This document shows positions 21,606 through 33,300 of a stretch of 64,000 nucleotides of DNA, piece by piece (the stretch's first letter is position 1; every line of letters begins with the position of its first letter). Source of the stretch: Panax quinquefolius (lineage: Eukaryota; Streptophyta; Magnoliopsida; Apiales; Araliaceae); contig CM035168.1 in assembly GCA_020205615.1 (NCBI GenBank), positions 10,048,237-10,112,236 of the forward strand, read 5' to 3'. Below the pieces are notes generated by a model. That model was not told where the DNA came from. It worked only from the letters and a program-made list of their open reading frames with translations, and ran no database searches. A program made the translations under genes and the position numbers.

Positions 21606-22388
21606 TTAACTTGACATATAGCTTATTTTCACAAATAAGTGTTGTTCATGATCTTCACGGCTTTTGGAGTATATCAGAATGTCATCAATAAAGACCACTA
21701 CAAAATGATCCAAATATTCCTTAAATACTCGGTTCATCATATCCATGAAGGCAGCAGGAGCATTAGTCAATCCAAAAGATATGACTAAGAATTCATAATG
21801 CCCGTACCGAGTTCTGAAAGCAGTCTTTGGGATGTCATCGGTTTTAATCTTTAACTGATGATATCCGGAACGAAGATCGATCTTTGAAAAGAATTTGGCG
21901 CCTTGAAAGTGGTCAAATAGGTCATCAATACGTGGCAACGGGTACCTATTTTTGATGGTGACATGATTCAACTCCCAATAATTAATACAAAGTCGCATAC
22001 TCTCATCTTTCTTCTTCACGAATAGAACAGGAGCACCCCAAGGAGACGTACTAGGACGAATGAAACCGATGTCTAACAATTCCTGTAGTTAGGTTTTTAA
22101 CTCCTGAAGTTCAATAGGAACAATTCGATATGGGGCTTTGTAAATAGGTTTTCTACCGGGTTCAAGGTCGATACAAAATTCAATTTCACACTCTGGGGGT
22201 AGGCCAGGAAGTTCTTCAGGGAATACATCAGAAAATTTATTAACAATAAAAATATCATTCAAGACTGACGTATTTTTGTTTAAATCAGTGACATGGGCTA
22301 AGAAAGCTTGACATCCGTTTTTCAATAAACGAATAGCTTTATAGCTTGATATGACAGTAATTGACTTTAATGGTTTGGTTTCTTGAAT
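21606..22388 (-). pseudogene. M1 reverse transcriptase
   Basis: Two frames make up the domain. 22089-22388 covers the linker NGCQAFLAHVTDLNKNTSVL, FPEELPGLPP and YRIVPIELQELK. 21606-22079 covers [67 protein letters not shown] and the catalytic [14 protein letters not shown]. The fingers and palm are almost complete with both active-site aspartates. TAA at 22089-22091 replaces a glutamine codon present in E1. A small deletion near 21625 shifts the frame after EDHEQHL. Confidence 0.92.
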
Positions 22389-22790
22389 TCACATAATAGG
22401 TTGGTTAGGAATATGAAAGCTAACAACCTTACAAAGATAATCAATTTTAACATGATTAGTGGTTAACCAATCAATCCCTAAAATCACATCGAATGCAAGT
22501 ATTTTTAAAGAGATAAGATCGATAGGTAAAATGCGGTTGCCGATTTGGATCAAACAAGACTTATAAATAGTGGATGTAACAAAGGTTTCTCCCAACAGAG
22601 TTTCAACAGATAAGTCAAAGTCTAATTTTTCTGGAGTTAAAATTAAACGTTGAGCGCAAGTAGGAGAAATAAAAGAATGGGTAGAACTAGTATCAAATAA
22701 GGTATAAACATCACAAGAGTTTATGATTAGCTTACCCATGATAACTTCGTTCGGGTTCCTCACTTTTTGGGAGGTTACGTCAAACGCTCT
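22389..22790 (-). pseudogene. M1 aspartic protease
   Basis: This is the C-terminal half of a 277-codon frame: NPNEVIMGKLIINSCDVYTL, then FDTSSTHSFISPTCAQRL, KLDFDLSVETLLGETF and LAFDVILGIDWLTTNH. The active site reads Asp-Thr-Ser instead of the Asp-Thr-Gly kept in E2. Glycine is almost invariant in this enzyme family, so activity is unlikely. The frame ends with TGA at 22389-22391 where E1 has CAA (glutamine). It is in frame with the zinc-knuckle region of gag upstream. Confidence 0.9.
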
Positions 22791-23951
22791 CCCTTGAACT
22801 ATCGGCTTTGACTTGTCTGGGACGACCTTCGGTGCCTCTATTACAGCTGGACTTGACTTCGCTGCACGACAAAATTGGGCTAGGTGACCTTCTTTTCCAT
22901 AATTGTAACACGCTTTGGACTGATGTGTATAATTTGGACTGATGTGTCCCTCCCCTCCGCATTTGTAACATACGATCGGTGGTCGATCTCCTTCCTTGAC
23001 AATGGTTGCTGGTGCTGACGTCTTTCCATCATTATTAAACCTCCTCTTCTTGAAATTTTCATTCCTATTGTCTTGGCCATGATTACCACCGAAGTGGTTA
23101 CCATTTCTGGATTGTTGATTTTCTCTACGTTTGTTGTCACCGCTTCGATGACTGCTACCACTAGTATTATCGCTTTGCCGACTGTTCTCTCTTGGTTGGG
23201 TTGACTCATTATCGCACTCCAATAACTAAGCCCTATTTATAACATCTGAATACAAACACAGTTTATGAAAAATAAGGTATTGACGTATTTTGAGTTTCAA
23301 ACCTCGCAAAAACATTCGCATCATTCTCTCCTCATTATCAACCAAATGGGATGTAAACTGGGACAATTCCGCAAACTTAGCCTCGTACTGCGACATGGTC
23401 ATATTATTTTGCTTTAGCTTGATGAACTCCACCTCTTGCAGGTGACAAATACTTATGGGAAAGTACATGTCGTTGAACAGTTCTTGGAACTTCTCCCAAG
23501 ACATTATGAGTACGGCAAGCTGAGTACGTTTTACTAATTTCCACCAGTAATCTGCCTCTCCTCTAAACATGAAGGTGGCAAAAGGAACCTTTTGCCCCAC
23601 GGAGCATCCCAAGACATCAAATATCTTGGTGATCTTCTTTATCCATGTCTTTGCCTTGAGTGGTTCTGGCTTTCCACAAAACTCCGGTGGTCCCAGCTTC
23701 TTGAACTTCTTAGCGGTGACCATCCGAGAGTTGCCAGTATTTCCACCTGCATTTTGAACAGGAGTCTCTCTCGCCTGATGTTGCATGAATTGCATAAAGC
23801 CTCTGAACATCCCATCGTTCATCATTTGGTCGGTGTTGTTATTTACCTGAGGATTATTGTCTTCCTGATGCACATTATCCTAGTTATTGATCTGTGGTGA
23901 CTCAATGGTCTCCTGTGCTCCATTGCTTATCTCAACATTTTTAGATGCAAT
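22791..23951 (-). pseudogene. M1 gag (capsid and two zinc knuckles)
   Basis: Capsid (23226-23873) contains MFRGFMQFMQHQARETPVQN, WIKKITKIFDVLGCSVGQK, FMFRGEADYWWKL, MSWEKFQELFNDMYFP and HLVDNEERMMRMFLRGLK. After TAG at 23226-23228, which replaces the CAG of NRAQLLE in M2, the frame continues to the nucleocapsid. There, CYKCGGEGHISPNYTH and CYNYGKEGHLAQFC are two knuckles, each with one ligand cysteine replaced by tyrosine. The expected start codon, ATG in M2 (59693-59695), is ATT here (23949-23951). Gag would form the particle and bind RNA. Confidence 0.9.
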
Positions 23952-24118
23952 TTTCAAATACTGCCACAAAACAAGGGTTAATTGACATACCACATAATAT
24001 CCCTATACTTTGACCGACCAATTAAATGCCAAATAAACTTAGGTAGGTCATACTAGCGAACGAATTACCCGTCTCTCCCCTCCTAGTTCTAGTCTCATAT
24101 CTCAGTCAGGGATCATAT

Positions 24119-24138
24119 CCCTAAGCTTTGATACCAAC
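24119..24138 (-). other. Primer-binding site of M1
   Basis: On the minus strand GTTGGTATCAAAGCTTAGGG directly follows the LTR end. It differs by one base from the initiator-tRNA-Met complement TGGTATCAGAGC. Confidence 0.82.
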
Positions 24139-25594
24139 TGTGACGCCCCCAAAATAGGTATACATCACCCATCTTGGGTCTCCAAATACATTGTACTGAA
24201 TACAAATACAAACTTAATTATACAAAATGAGCTAATAGTTTTTACACGAATATTGTCTCATAGACAATATCCAAACTCAAATTCCATCCTCATTACATTT
24301 ATTATCACACTAAATAGTGAGGACTACTAAAACAACCATCTCGGACCATCACTCCGTTCCCTGGCTAGTCCCGGCTACGTTCTCATTTCCTGAAGAGAAC
24401 AATGAAAGCAAAAGGGTGAGCTCGACTAGCCCAGTAAGAAATATTATGAATAAGATAAAGCAGAATAAATTATCGTTATCCTTCGACATTGTTAAACTGT
24501 TAAAATACAATAGACAACAAGTTTAACTGCAGCGACACAAGCAATTCATTAGAAGAGTCAAGTAGAGCATGATATCTACTATCCTCTATGATTTAAAAAT
24601 TTTGTCACCAATTTTATCGTCGGGACTCAGCTTAATAAATAAATCACATCATCGAATCATCCCTGGACTACGAGCCAATGAAATTCATTAGTATCACGTC
24701 CACGAATTATCCATGCACTATGGGCCAAAGATATTTGTGTAATCATCGATGGTCATGATCATGCCAACAACTATCCATCAATGCACTACGGGCCAATGAG
24801 GACTTTTATTATTTGTAACATTACAGGTCATGATTATACCAAAATATCCCTGGTCATAATCATACCAATCAACAGTCCATCTATGCACTACGGGCCAGAG
24901 ATGACTTTCATCATAATATAAGCATGAGGATGATGACAATGATATAAGAATTCAATTAAATGAATGCAAAGGATAAATTTTAAAGATTTATAATTTAATT
25001 TATCCAGAATTTAATAATGTCCAAATTATCAACATGATACTGCTTTGTGGAGTAAAATTCAAGAATAATATTCATGTATCAAAAATAATTTGACAAGAAA
25101 AGAAATACATTTTTTCGGGTGAATAGTACCCCGAAAAAAATATTGATATTTAATAAGAAAGTTCAGATCAATATTCCAATGAAACAATACTGGATGAAGC
25201 ACAAAACTCAAGGATATTCCACTAATTTCAGGGATTATAGAAGCAATACTTACCATAGTTAGTTTAGATTTAAGAATATGAAAATAAATAATATACGAAA
25301 CTGCAAATGGATTTTCACCTGTCATGCGGTACATAATCCGTGTAGACAGGTTATTCTAACATATTAAAGGATGAATATGAAAAATAGTATTCCTTATGAA
25401 TACGAAAGAAATAATACTCCTTACCTTAGTAGAAGACTGGATACTGCAATAGTGAAGTAGCAAAATACTCTTCTTCTTGCTCTTTATAGTTTCTCTCTCT
25501 ATAGTGTCTCTTGTGAATCTCAGTGAATTGGAGAGAATGAAAGAAGAATTAAGCTTCTATTTATAGGAGAATTGACTAAATAGTAACTGATTCA

Positions 25595-25930
25595 AGAACG
25601 GTCCAGATTGACTTACTATTAGAACGGACGGTCCATATTGATTACTATTAAAAACATAACTGACGGTCCAGATTGATTTACTTTTAAAAACACCACCGAC
25701 GGTCCAGATTAATTTACTTTTAAAACCACCATCGACGCTCCAGATTGATTTACTTTTAAAATCAACACCGACGGTCCAGATTGATTTACTATTAAATTAA
25801 ACCACCATCAATGGTCTAGATTGATTTACTATTATAACCACCATCAATGGTCCAGATTGATTAACTATTAAAACCACCATCAACGGTCCAGATCGGTTAA
25901 CTATTAAAACCACCATCGACGGTCCATAAA
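25595..25930 (-). repeat. Minisatellite of about 40 bp in M1 U3
   Basis: About nine units share GACGGTCCAGATTGATT, TACTATTAAAA and CCACCATC. Unit length drifts between about 37 and 46 bp. The array sits immediately upstream of the TATA box at 25558 in LTR sense. Single diverged units occur in the plus-strand LTR at about 20405-20460 (CAATCTGACCGTC, then CAATCTGGATCG), so the expansion is private to M1. Confidence 0.85.
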
Positions 25931-26560
25931 ATTAGTAAATCTTTCCATGGAATACTAAGTCAAACTTACAACAAATGCCTCATAACAAATCCCTATATTT
26001 ATATCAAAAAATTGAATAAATATTTACAACAAATCATTTATCTTTAATAAACACATTTTTAATCTATTAAAAATTATTCATCATTAATATTATAACTCAC
26101 AATATTTAACAACCAGATCATTCCCAGGAAAGAGGGGACTTTCCGATAAGGATTTCTCTCTATTGGCACGCAATTAGGTGATCAAACCCCTTTCGACAGA
26201 ACTTTCTAGACATCGTCAATATTGCAAATAATAACATGAATAACTTTGTCATCTTAATTATTAATTTAATAATATAAAATATTATGCAGATGTTACTATG
26301 ACAATAATTGAATCAAATAACGTGAGATACTATGCAGCAATTACTGTAGCAATAATTGAGTAAACTGAGTGGCTTCTTACGTAAGCATCAATACCGTGTG
26401 CTACTATGCAACTACGCTTATTACTTTATTTTTACCACCGGGTATTTCAACAGTTAACAATAAAATTTTCGCCGTTATTTTTATAAAAAGTTATTTCTGT
26501 CGTTTTCTAACTCCGACAGTTATTCCGTTATGGGGTCCACCAATGATGGTTTCTTCGTAC

Positions 26561-26625
26561 GAATATTCCTTGACAAAAAGAATATTCCCCGACCAAACGA
26601 ATATTCCCCGACACAACGAATATTT
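26561..26625 (-). promoter_or_regulatory. Four GAATATT motifs at exact 19-bp spacing
   Basis: GAATATTC starts at 26561, 26580 and 26599, and GAATATTT at 26618. The spacing is exactly 19 bp, with CCCGACCAAAC- or CTTGACAAAAA-type spacers. Each motif is a perfect GAAnnTTC palindrome except the last. Similar spacing (54498 and 54517) is kept in subfamily C. This is a candidate heat-shock-factor cluster near the upstream end of U3. Confidence 0.5.
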
Positions 26626-26764
26626 TATATCAACTTGCTTACTTTGCAAAATTTTTAAATGTCATCCTTAACTTTAACATTTTATCAATTAAACCATTTA
26701 TTAAATAGAATAATAATTATAAGAAAATTGGATACTTTCATTTCATATAATTCGGGGTCTTACA

Positions 26765-26898
26765 TAAGAAGGCAAGTTATACGGAGTAACAATCACGAGC
26801 CAATAGGAGAGTGCTAATAAATGAGTGGGTAAACAGGTTGAAACCATCAGAGGACAATCCAAGCCTCACATTTATAGGTTCCAATGCAAACCCGGGAT
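26765..26898 (-). pseudogene. TNP2-like transposase, downstream piece
   Basis: On the minus strand the sequence reads YKCEAWIVL / VRLGLSSDGFN in neighbouring frames and then YWLVIVTPYNLPS. These correspond to the NVRLGLASDGFNPFG and VPYNLPPW landmarks of plant CACTA TNP2 transposases. It continues directly the piece ending HPADGQAWKDFNLA at 36080, once the copia insertion and one GTGCT copy are removed. A frameshift lies near 26810. The reading ends at 26765 where the M1 LTR begins. Confidence 0.8.
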
Positions 26899-26903
26899 GT
26901 GCT

Positions 26904-28706
26904 TGTTAGGTTTGTAATATTCATGAAAGCAATCAAATTGCAAAATTAATGCGAAAGCGTGTAAAATCAGAGTTTAAAAAATTTACAAACCATATACCCG
27001 GATCACCCTTTATGCACAATTATTAATTAAACGAAAAGATAAAGAATAAATCATACCCTTGAAGATCGAGCTTCCTCAGGTACAAGTTCACCTCCAAATC
27101 CTTTCGCGTTCAATCTTGAATCCACCGGGTTTGGTTCCTTCCTTTGATCAACGTTAGCCACCCAAATGTTTGGCCTCTAGAGGTGATCCACCAAGGAAGA
27201 AGAAAATTCAAGAAGAATGGGTGGTTGGCTAAACCCTAGTTTTTCTATCTCTATAGAAAAGGTGTACTCTCCCAACAATTGGAATTATATCGTATGTTGA
27301 AAAAAGTCAACAAACCCCACCCATAATAAGACTCCTCTTATTAATAGATATGGGCAACCCCCTTTAACAATTAAGGAATTGGGTTTTATTTAATTAATTA
27401 AATTCTTTTAATTAATTAAGCTCCCTAATCTTATTAGAGATAATTAATTAAACTCCTTTAACTAATTTTCCTTCCTAATCCAATTAGGAATAAATGAGAG
27501 TACTTATATTAAATTAATTCCTAAACTCTTTAGAAATTAAAATAATAATAATTGTAATAATATTAATAAGACTCTCTTATTAAATATACATAACATATTA
27601 TTACGATTATGCCATTAACTTTTAAATAATTATTCTTCCTTTTATGGTGTGACCCTTTAGGTTCTCCATATTAAACCTATTGTGAATAAATCAATTAGAA
27701 CAATTCTAATCTTATTTAAATAAATAAATTAAACAATTAATTTATTTAAATAAATAATATTTATTCTACAATAGGATAAGCCTCCCTAAGCGATCAACGA
27801 CTTTCCGGATAATATAGATTTCAACATTAATCATTAAAGAACCTTTGAGTAAATAGTTACCGTATAATTCAATCCTTCCACCATACAATGTCCCAATTAA
27901 ATATAAGACATGGAATTACTCACAAGTCTTATTTTATTTAATTATATGTATTTCGACTCTTAAATGCACAACTCCAAATAATGCAAATTAGAAACTCCTT
28001 TCTAATTTCATTCTCGCCTTAACCAAGGACTACTTGGGTTGTCATTTATCGAATCACATAGACATTTCTCTTCTTTTATTAGAAGTGGTAGATTCTTTAT
28101 CGATCATACATTATCTCCATGTATAACTTATTATACCCAAGCATACCTTTTGATATACCCTAAGGGTATTAAGGAATAAGTCAAAGTATAACTCATCATA
28201 CATAAGATACTATGATGATCTCAAGTCCAAGGATTACTTCTACTACTATCACTACAGAAATCCTATTGACAGGCAAATAAAACTCCATTAGGTATTCCTT
28301 AGCGAGTCACGTTCAGTGAACTTATTCTCTAATAAGCACCTACATACTTGCTTTAGTGTCTCCACACAAATGATCATGAGATCAATCATCCTCATCCAAT
28401 GAGCAAGCAACGCGTATGTACCAATCTACCCGGATTCACTAATCCCCAATTTAGTAATCCAATGATTGGGAACTATTTTAGTTTTAAGCTTTCTAAGAAT
28501 TTAGATCTCATTAGAATGATCATCATCATTATTCTAAAAGCATTGCTTAAAACTATGGGTTTATCACATATTATAAAAAACAAAGATCATGTAGATAATT
28601 AAAAGCCTTTAATAAATTAATACTTTTTATTAATAAATGAATAAGATTGTTTCAAAGTATATGCTTTATCATCAAACATGATTGGCTTGTGTGCATACTA
28701 CTTTCA
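26904..28706 (-). repeat. Copia 3' LTR
   Basis: It is the same sequence as 34210-36074 with few substitutions, but lacks the AT-rich stretch at about 34880-34965 of the other copy. It runs from TGTTAGGTTTG (plus sense) to ACTACTTTCA. The left flank GTGCT at 26899-26903 is the target duplication. Long ATTAATTAA-rich runs and the GTCACGTTCAGTGAAC block (28306-28321) are shared by both LTRs. Confidence 0.93.
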
Positions 28707-28718
28707 ATCTCCCACTTG
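28707..28718 (-). other. Copia polypurine tract
   Basis: CAAGTGGGAGAT on the minus strand directly precedes the 3' LTR start TGAAAG. It also closes pol, which ends with GIRYHGDWL-like residues just upstream, as in many plant copia elements. Confidence 0.85.
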
Positions 28719-30049
28719 CACTAAAGCCAATCGCCATGGTATCTCATACTCTTCTTCTCTAAGTGACGATTATCCCGTTTGTTGGATAAACTTTAGTTAA
28801 TGGATATGTAATGTTGTTCTTGAGAGTCCACCATCTCTATAGTGATTTCCCATCTTTCAATGATTCTTATAATCAAATGAAAGTGCCACAACACATGTTT
28901 ATATCCAAGATGAGACTTAAGAACTATTCCTAGTTCTATAATGAACTTTTAATCCAAACAATCAACTTGCGCAGCCTTCATTTATAGCTATATACTTTGT
29001 CTTTATCACTAAACCAAAGAACTCTTTGCTATTTGGAACCTTTCCAATTCATCGCACCACTTGCTCAAGGTAACCCTTTACCTTAAAGTGGATTTTTCTC
29101 GTCGTCTTGTCCGTCATTCGAAAAACTTGAGTCTCATTAAGCCCTCTAGTTTTAATTAAGACCCACCATGAATATGATCACATCCTTAGTGCCGATTAAG
29201 CACTTTAAGATATTTTTCACTTACTCATAGTGAACTTCTCCGAATATGACCGATCAACATCGTGTCTCTCAGATATTTCATTGCATACATGATAGTCACT
29301 CATGCGACCTCTCTTTTCGTGAGTCTCATGGGGACTATTAAGAGAGATACACTCCATAGCTCATCTACATGAGACATCTCTTGAGTTTGCCATGCTAAAC
29401 GACTTTAGCATCAAATGAATATCGTTCCTCGGGTTAAGTCGAGAATCCTCTTAAATCTATCTATATAGATTTATATCCCCAATTAAGATACTCTTCCAAA
29501 TCATTCATGGAGGAATGTTTAGACAACTTTATCTTTACTGATTGTAGCATTGGTATGTCATTCCTTATCCGTAGTATATCAACATATAATACTAGAAATT
29601 TCACGATGCTCCCACTGACCCTTTTGTACACACTATGTTCATTCTTATTTTGATAAAATCAAACTCTTTTGATTGCCTTTATCAAAACGAATGTTCCATA
29701 TTTGAGAAACTTGCTTCAATCCATTTCTCCGAGTGTCTACAACACTTACCTCATCAGTATATAATCGGATCATCATCTTCTATGATGTGTACCTCATCAT
29801 CATCATCCATGATGAATCCATACCTCCTAGGTATCTTGATGATTATTCCGATTTACGATTCGGTTTGTGGTACAATAGGTCTATCTATAGGTTCCTCTTA
29901 TTTGACTTATATGTTTTTGTGGTTCTTGAACTTTTCAAGATCTATTATCCTCCCACTAGCCCTTCAATAATAAACACCTTTTATCTTAGAAGGCGTGTGT
30001 TTCGCAACAAACACGTTTTGCTAAGTAGGATTATAGAACATATATCCTA
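28719..30049 (-). pseudogene. Copia reverse transcriptase and RNase H, heavily decayed
   Basis: Reading leftwards in shifting frames: an acidic linker from the ATCATC repeats at about 29770-29815, and a WNFLVLYVD block at about 29570-29605 (the catalytic YVDD has lost one Asp codon). It is followed by MNDLEEY (about 29497-29517, MKDLGE-type), ANSRDVS (about 29380), SDYHVCNEISE (about 29290) and an RNase H tail ending MRYHGDWL just before the polypurine tract. The protein would copy element RNA. Nearly every motif is in a different frame, so no protein of useful length can be made. Confidence 0.78.
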
Positions 30050-30500
30050 AACTTACTTTAGGATGTCCCATAAATCTACACTTGTCAAATCTTGGCCCAA
30101 GCTTATCCTTTGAAACCTTTTCACATAAGTTGGATAACCCCTTATCTTAACATACTTAAGATTAGGAATCCTCCCTGTCCATAACTTTTATGGAGTCTTG
30201 GGGCCGAATTTTGAGGTTACCTTTTTCGTAGATATGCAGTCATTTCTAGGACATGATCCTAGAAGGATACTAGAATGTCGGTAAAATCATTATGGACCAC
30301 ACCATGTCCAACAAGGTATGATTTTTCATTCAGATACATCAATCAATTATTATGTATCAAGAGGCGTCCATTATGAGAAAACCATTTGAGATGATCTAGA
30401 AACTTATTGCACAAGTATTTATTCCTTGATCCGATCAAAGAATTCTAATACTTTATCAATTTATTTCACTTCTGAATTCTTTGAACCTTTCAAATAATTC
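30050..30500 (-). pseudogene. Copia integrase C-terminal part, decayed
   Basis: On the minus strand the region around 30065-30210 reads KTPYKLWTGRIPNLKY, then RGYPTYVKRFQ and DLWDI. It corresponds to the copia integrase landmark TPYELWTGRKPSLKY...GCPAYVK. The catalytic core upstream is not clearly recognisable: 30500-31020 is AT-rich with only fragments. Integrase lies before RT, the Ty1/copia order. Multiple stops and shifts are present. Confidence 0.72.
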
Positions 30501-31019
30501 ATACTTGTATTTTAGCAAATACACACATTCAACTCTTTGAATGATCATCTCCTTTTTCTTATACTAGTTTGTTCAATTTGCAAAATATATTTTTCACGTA
30601 AGTCAAGTATACAAAATCCATTAAGTGATATTCCAAATTCTATACAAAACATTATTATTATAAATAGAACAACAATTGTTCTTAATTATAATACCAAAGA
30701 TTTCATTGTCCAACAATAAAATGGAAATAATATTTTTAACAAGAACCGAATACAATAACAACTTATTGACTTAATAGATTTTCCGTGAGCAGCATTGCTA
30801 AACTATAAGTTTCTATAGCTAATGCAAAGACCTTTTGCTACATTTCCGCATTTAGGATTACTTATATTTGTTTAGCTTTCTACTTCTACTTGGTCCTTTT
30901 CATAAATCTATATTTATGATAACCAAAGCTTGTTATCCAATACCCAAGTAGAACCTTGACTTAAAGAAAAATTTATTTTAATCATGAACAAAAACTGTAT
31001 TGTAACCAAAACTTCACTA

Positions 31020-31740
31020 AGCTTCTTTGGTTAGCCTCTGCAAGATGCTTCTCGCAGTTTTTTCCAAAGGTCCAAAGCTTATTGCGGTTGGAAGCAAACT
31101 CCTTTGCTATCCGTGTCGGTTTTGCTCTTATTATCCTTTGTTTACGCCTTTCTGCTTATCTTCTTTGAATCGTTCTTCTTTTGAAGATCCTTTTGCCCCT
31201 ACCAAGAAGACATGGTCTTTCTTGGTTGAAAGTGACTCTCAACATTTTTCAACATGTTAAGCAAATCAAAAGAAAGTGATATCTAGCTTGTTCATATGAA
31301 AAATTCACAACAATTGTGAAAGGAGTCCGGAGTGAGTGCAAGATCAAATCTTGGCTCAACTCTCCATCCATGACAAAACTCGTTGTCCTGATTGATCAAT
31401 CAAATTAATTATGTTAAGAACTTTTTATCTGTATTATATAGTGCCATTGGCCATTCTAGATCGGAAGAGCTCCTTAGATATCTCGATATCTATCACCCCT
31501 ACTTTCCTCACCATTAACTACTTGATGTGCGGGAATATAGTAGAAGCATCCATAGTTTCATGTCGACGCTGAGCTCATTACTTTCATAGATGCGAGCATG
31601 ATGCATTGAGCCAATCAGCGCATCATCTTGCCACTTTCTAAAAGTAGCAATGTCTTCCTCAGAGGCATTATCTGCAACGATTGCGAGATAGGCGATTAAG
31701 GACATAAGATAGCTTTTCAGCTATGAGAACTATTCTCAAA
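31020..31740 (-). pseudogene. Copia gag remnant with broken zinc knuckle
   Basis: The frame 31514-31705 (minus) reads LAIVADNASEEDIATFRKWQ, then DDALIGSMHH and SNELS. It resembles the DDxxAxxxxLASMSNEL helix block of plant copia gag (UBN2-type). Further along, 31240-31190 reads VESHFQPRKTMSS and 31085-31025 reads DSKGVCF, then a frame-shifted KKLREASCRG / NCEKHLAEA. This is the remains of a CX2CX4HX4C knuckle followed by KHLAEA. The gag would have formed particles. It is interrupted and the 5' part is missing. Confidence 0.68.
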
Positions 31741-32022
31741 TTCCTTAACCAATCCGTTTAATTCGGTCTGATTAATTTAGCATCTAATATGCTTCGCAGT
31801 GATAGTAATTTTTAGACATTGTAAAATTCTGTAAATGAATTTGTAATTAACAACATTTTAACATACATTCTATTATTAATTACCAAAATAAATTAGGTCT
31901 TGTTTTAAATTGGTATCTCCCACTATTTTCTTCAAACTATATTACCCTCACTTATATAGTTCTAAGAAATCTAATTAAAAATTTGCTAGTGAGAATAAGG
32001 ATCCCATTTCAAATGTATATAG

Positions 32023-32320
32023 CCTTGTGGTGACACAACAAACTATATATAAATAAATAGGTAGACAACTTTTTGTCAATTACATCAACTATGCAACTCC
32101 TCTTGTATTTTGCCTCTTAGATTATTTTGATCAAGTGGTGGCACATCCAATCAAAATTATCCAAGTTAAGTCCAACCTAGCACTCCATATATTCAAAAAG
32201 AAAAATATCATCCTTGTGGTGACACAACAAAACAATATTGTTCAATTTTCTTTATAAGCATCAAATGTGATAAATTAACATCTTAAATACTTAATACTTG
32301 CCTTGTGGTGACACAACAAA
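32023..32320 (-). repeat. Three copies of CCTTGTGGTGACACAACAA
   Basis: Copies start at 32023, 32213 and 32301. Each contains TTGTG-GTGA-CACAA, a 5-bp stem with a 4-nt loop. They lie in the copia leader, where packaging signals are usually found. The function is unknown. Confidence 0.75.
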
Positions 32321-33300
32321 CTCATATTAAATATTTAATACTCTATTAATTTTATCATGCTAGAAAGCGACGCTCGATATTCCAAATATCTTTGAACGCT
32401 TAGGACTTAATATAAAAAATTGAGGGGTTTGTTATTAATTTGTCTCATCTTGTTTAGCGCATATGCATATATATATAAAATACGTCGTCATATTAATGAA
32501 CATGCGAAGCATGTTTGCATAATATATAATATATATATAATATAAGCATGCACATATAAAATACTATATTCTACCCGGATTGATTATGGACTTTTATTCT
32601 AGTTTGGTTCACTAGAGCCACCAAGTGAACCAAAAGGTCAAACCCTAGGGGTGCAAGAAATAATATTTAAATATAACTATTACATTTAAACCCGGGCTCC
32701 ATTACAAACGGGTCTTCAAGCGCTTCTTGTTCCTGAATCTCTAATTCTTCAAAATAATTCTAACTATTCCTATTACAAAACTATTTAAAATAAATAGAAA
32801 CCTTGATCAGCAGTCAAGAGGAAGTACATAGGAGGGAGTTAGAATTTACATTAAGAAAAATTAGAGAAGACGAGGTACGCAGACCCCATTTAATAAAACC
32901 CATACATTCATGCATCCAACTAAAATAAAATCCAATCGCATTGGTCAATAGTCCATAATCAATCCCATTTATTATCATACACATCATCATATGCATCAAT
33001 AAATAACATTCATCCTATGAATAATAAACATTTAATATATATATTGATATCATTTAATGGGCAAATTTAGTTAGTATAAAATCTATTTTTGAATCAAAAT
33101 AAACTCCTTTATTTTAATCCAAATTTAAATCAAAATAAAACTATTTTATTTTAATTTATCCAATTTTGAATAAAATAAACTATTTTATTTTAATCAAAAT
33201 CTTTAATTAAAATAAACTCCTTTATTTTAATTAATTATGGAATCTAATTCAATGTAATAAAAAAAAAAAATTATTAAAGGAAACACGGATTATTTTCCTA

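Larger units (their letters stand above)
20994..26764 (-). mobile_element. Tekay/Del-type Ty3/gypsy element M1, 3' part deleted
   Basis: This minus-strand element has its 5' LTR on the right (24139-26764), a primer-binding site, then gag, protease, RT and RNase H reading leftwards. Sequence stops at about 20994, just after the RNase H/integrase tether LKDYD. Integrase, chromodomain and 3' LTR are missing and a plus-strand LTR is joined there instead. Among the gypsy copies in the window, M1 has the best-kept reading frames. The right end interrupts the CACTA transposase (its LTR starts after PYNLPS), so M1 inserted into the CACTA element. Confidence 0.9.
24139..26764 (-). repeat. M1 5' LTR
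   Basis: In plus coordinates it begins TGTGACGCCCCC after the primer-binding site and ends CGGGGTCTTACA, about 2.6 kb. It has the TATA box at 25558 (TATTTATA), a CT-rich leader, a long minisatellite (25595-25930) just upstream of the TATA box, the conserved GGAAAG/CTTTCC block at 26124-26215 and four GAATATT motifs at 26561-26624. The right end abuts CACTA transposase sequence. The expected 5-bp duplication (TAAGA at 26765-26769) has no partner because the other end of M1 is lost. Confidence 0.92.

Noticed and set aside
29635..30050. Plus-strand frames of 105-111 codons in the copia element
   Set aside because: They are antisense to the copia RT/integrase region; the acidic linker and RT motifs read on the minus strand.
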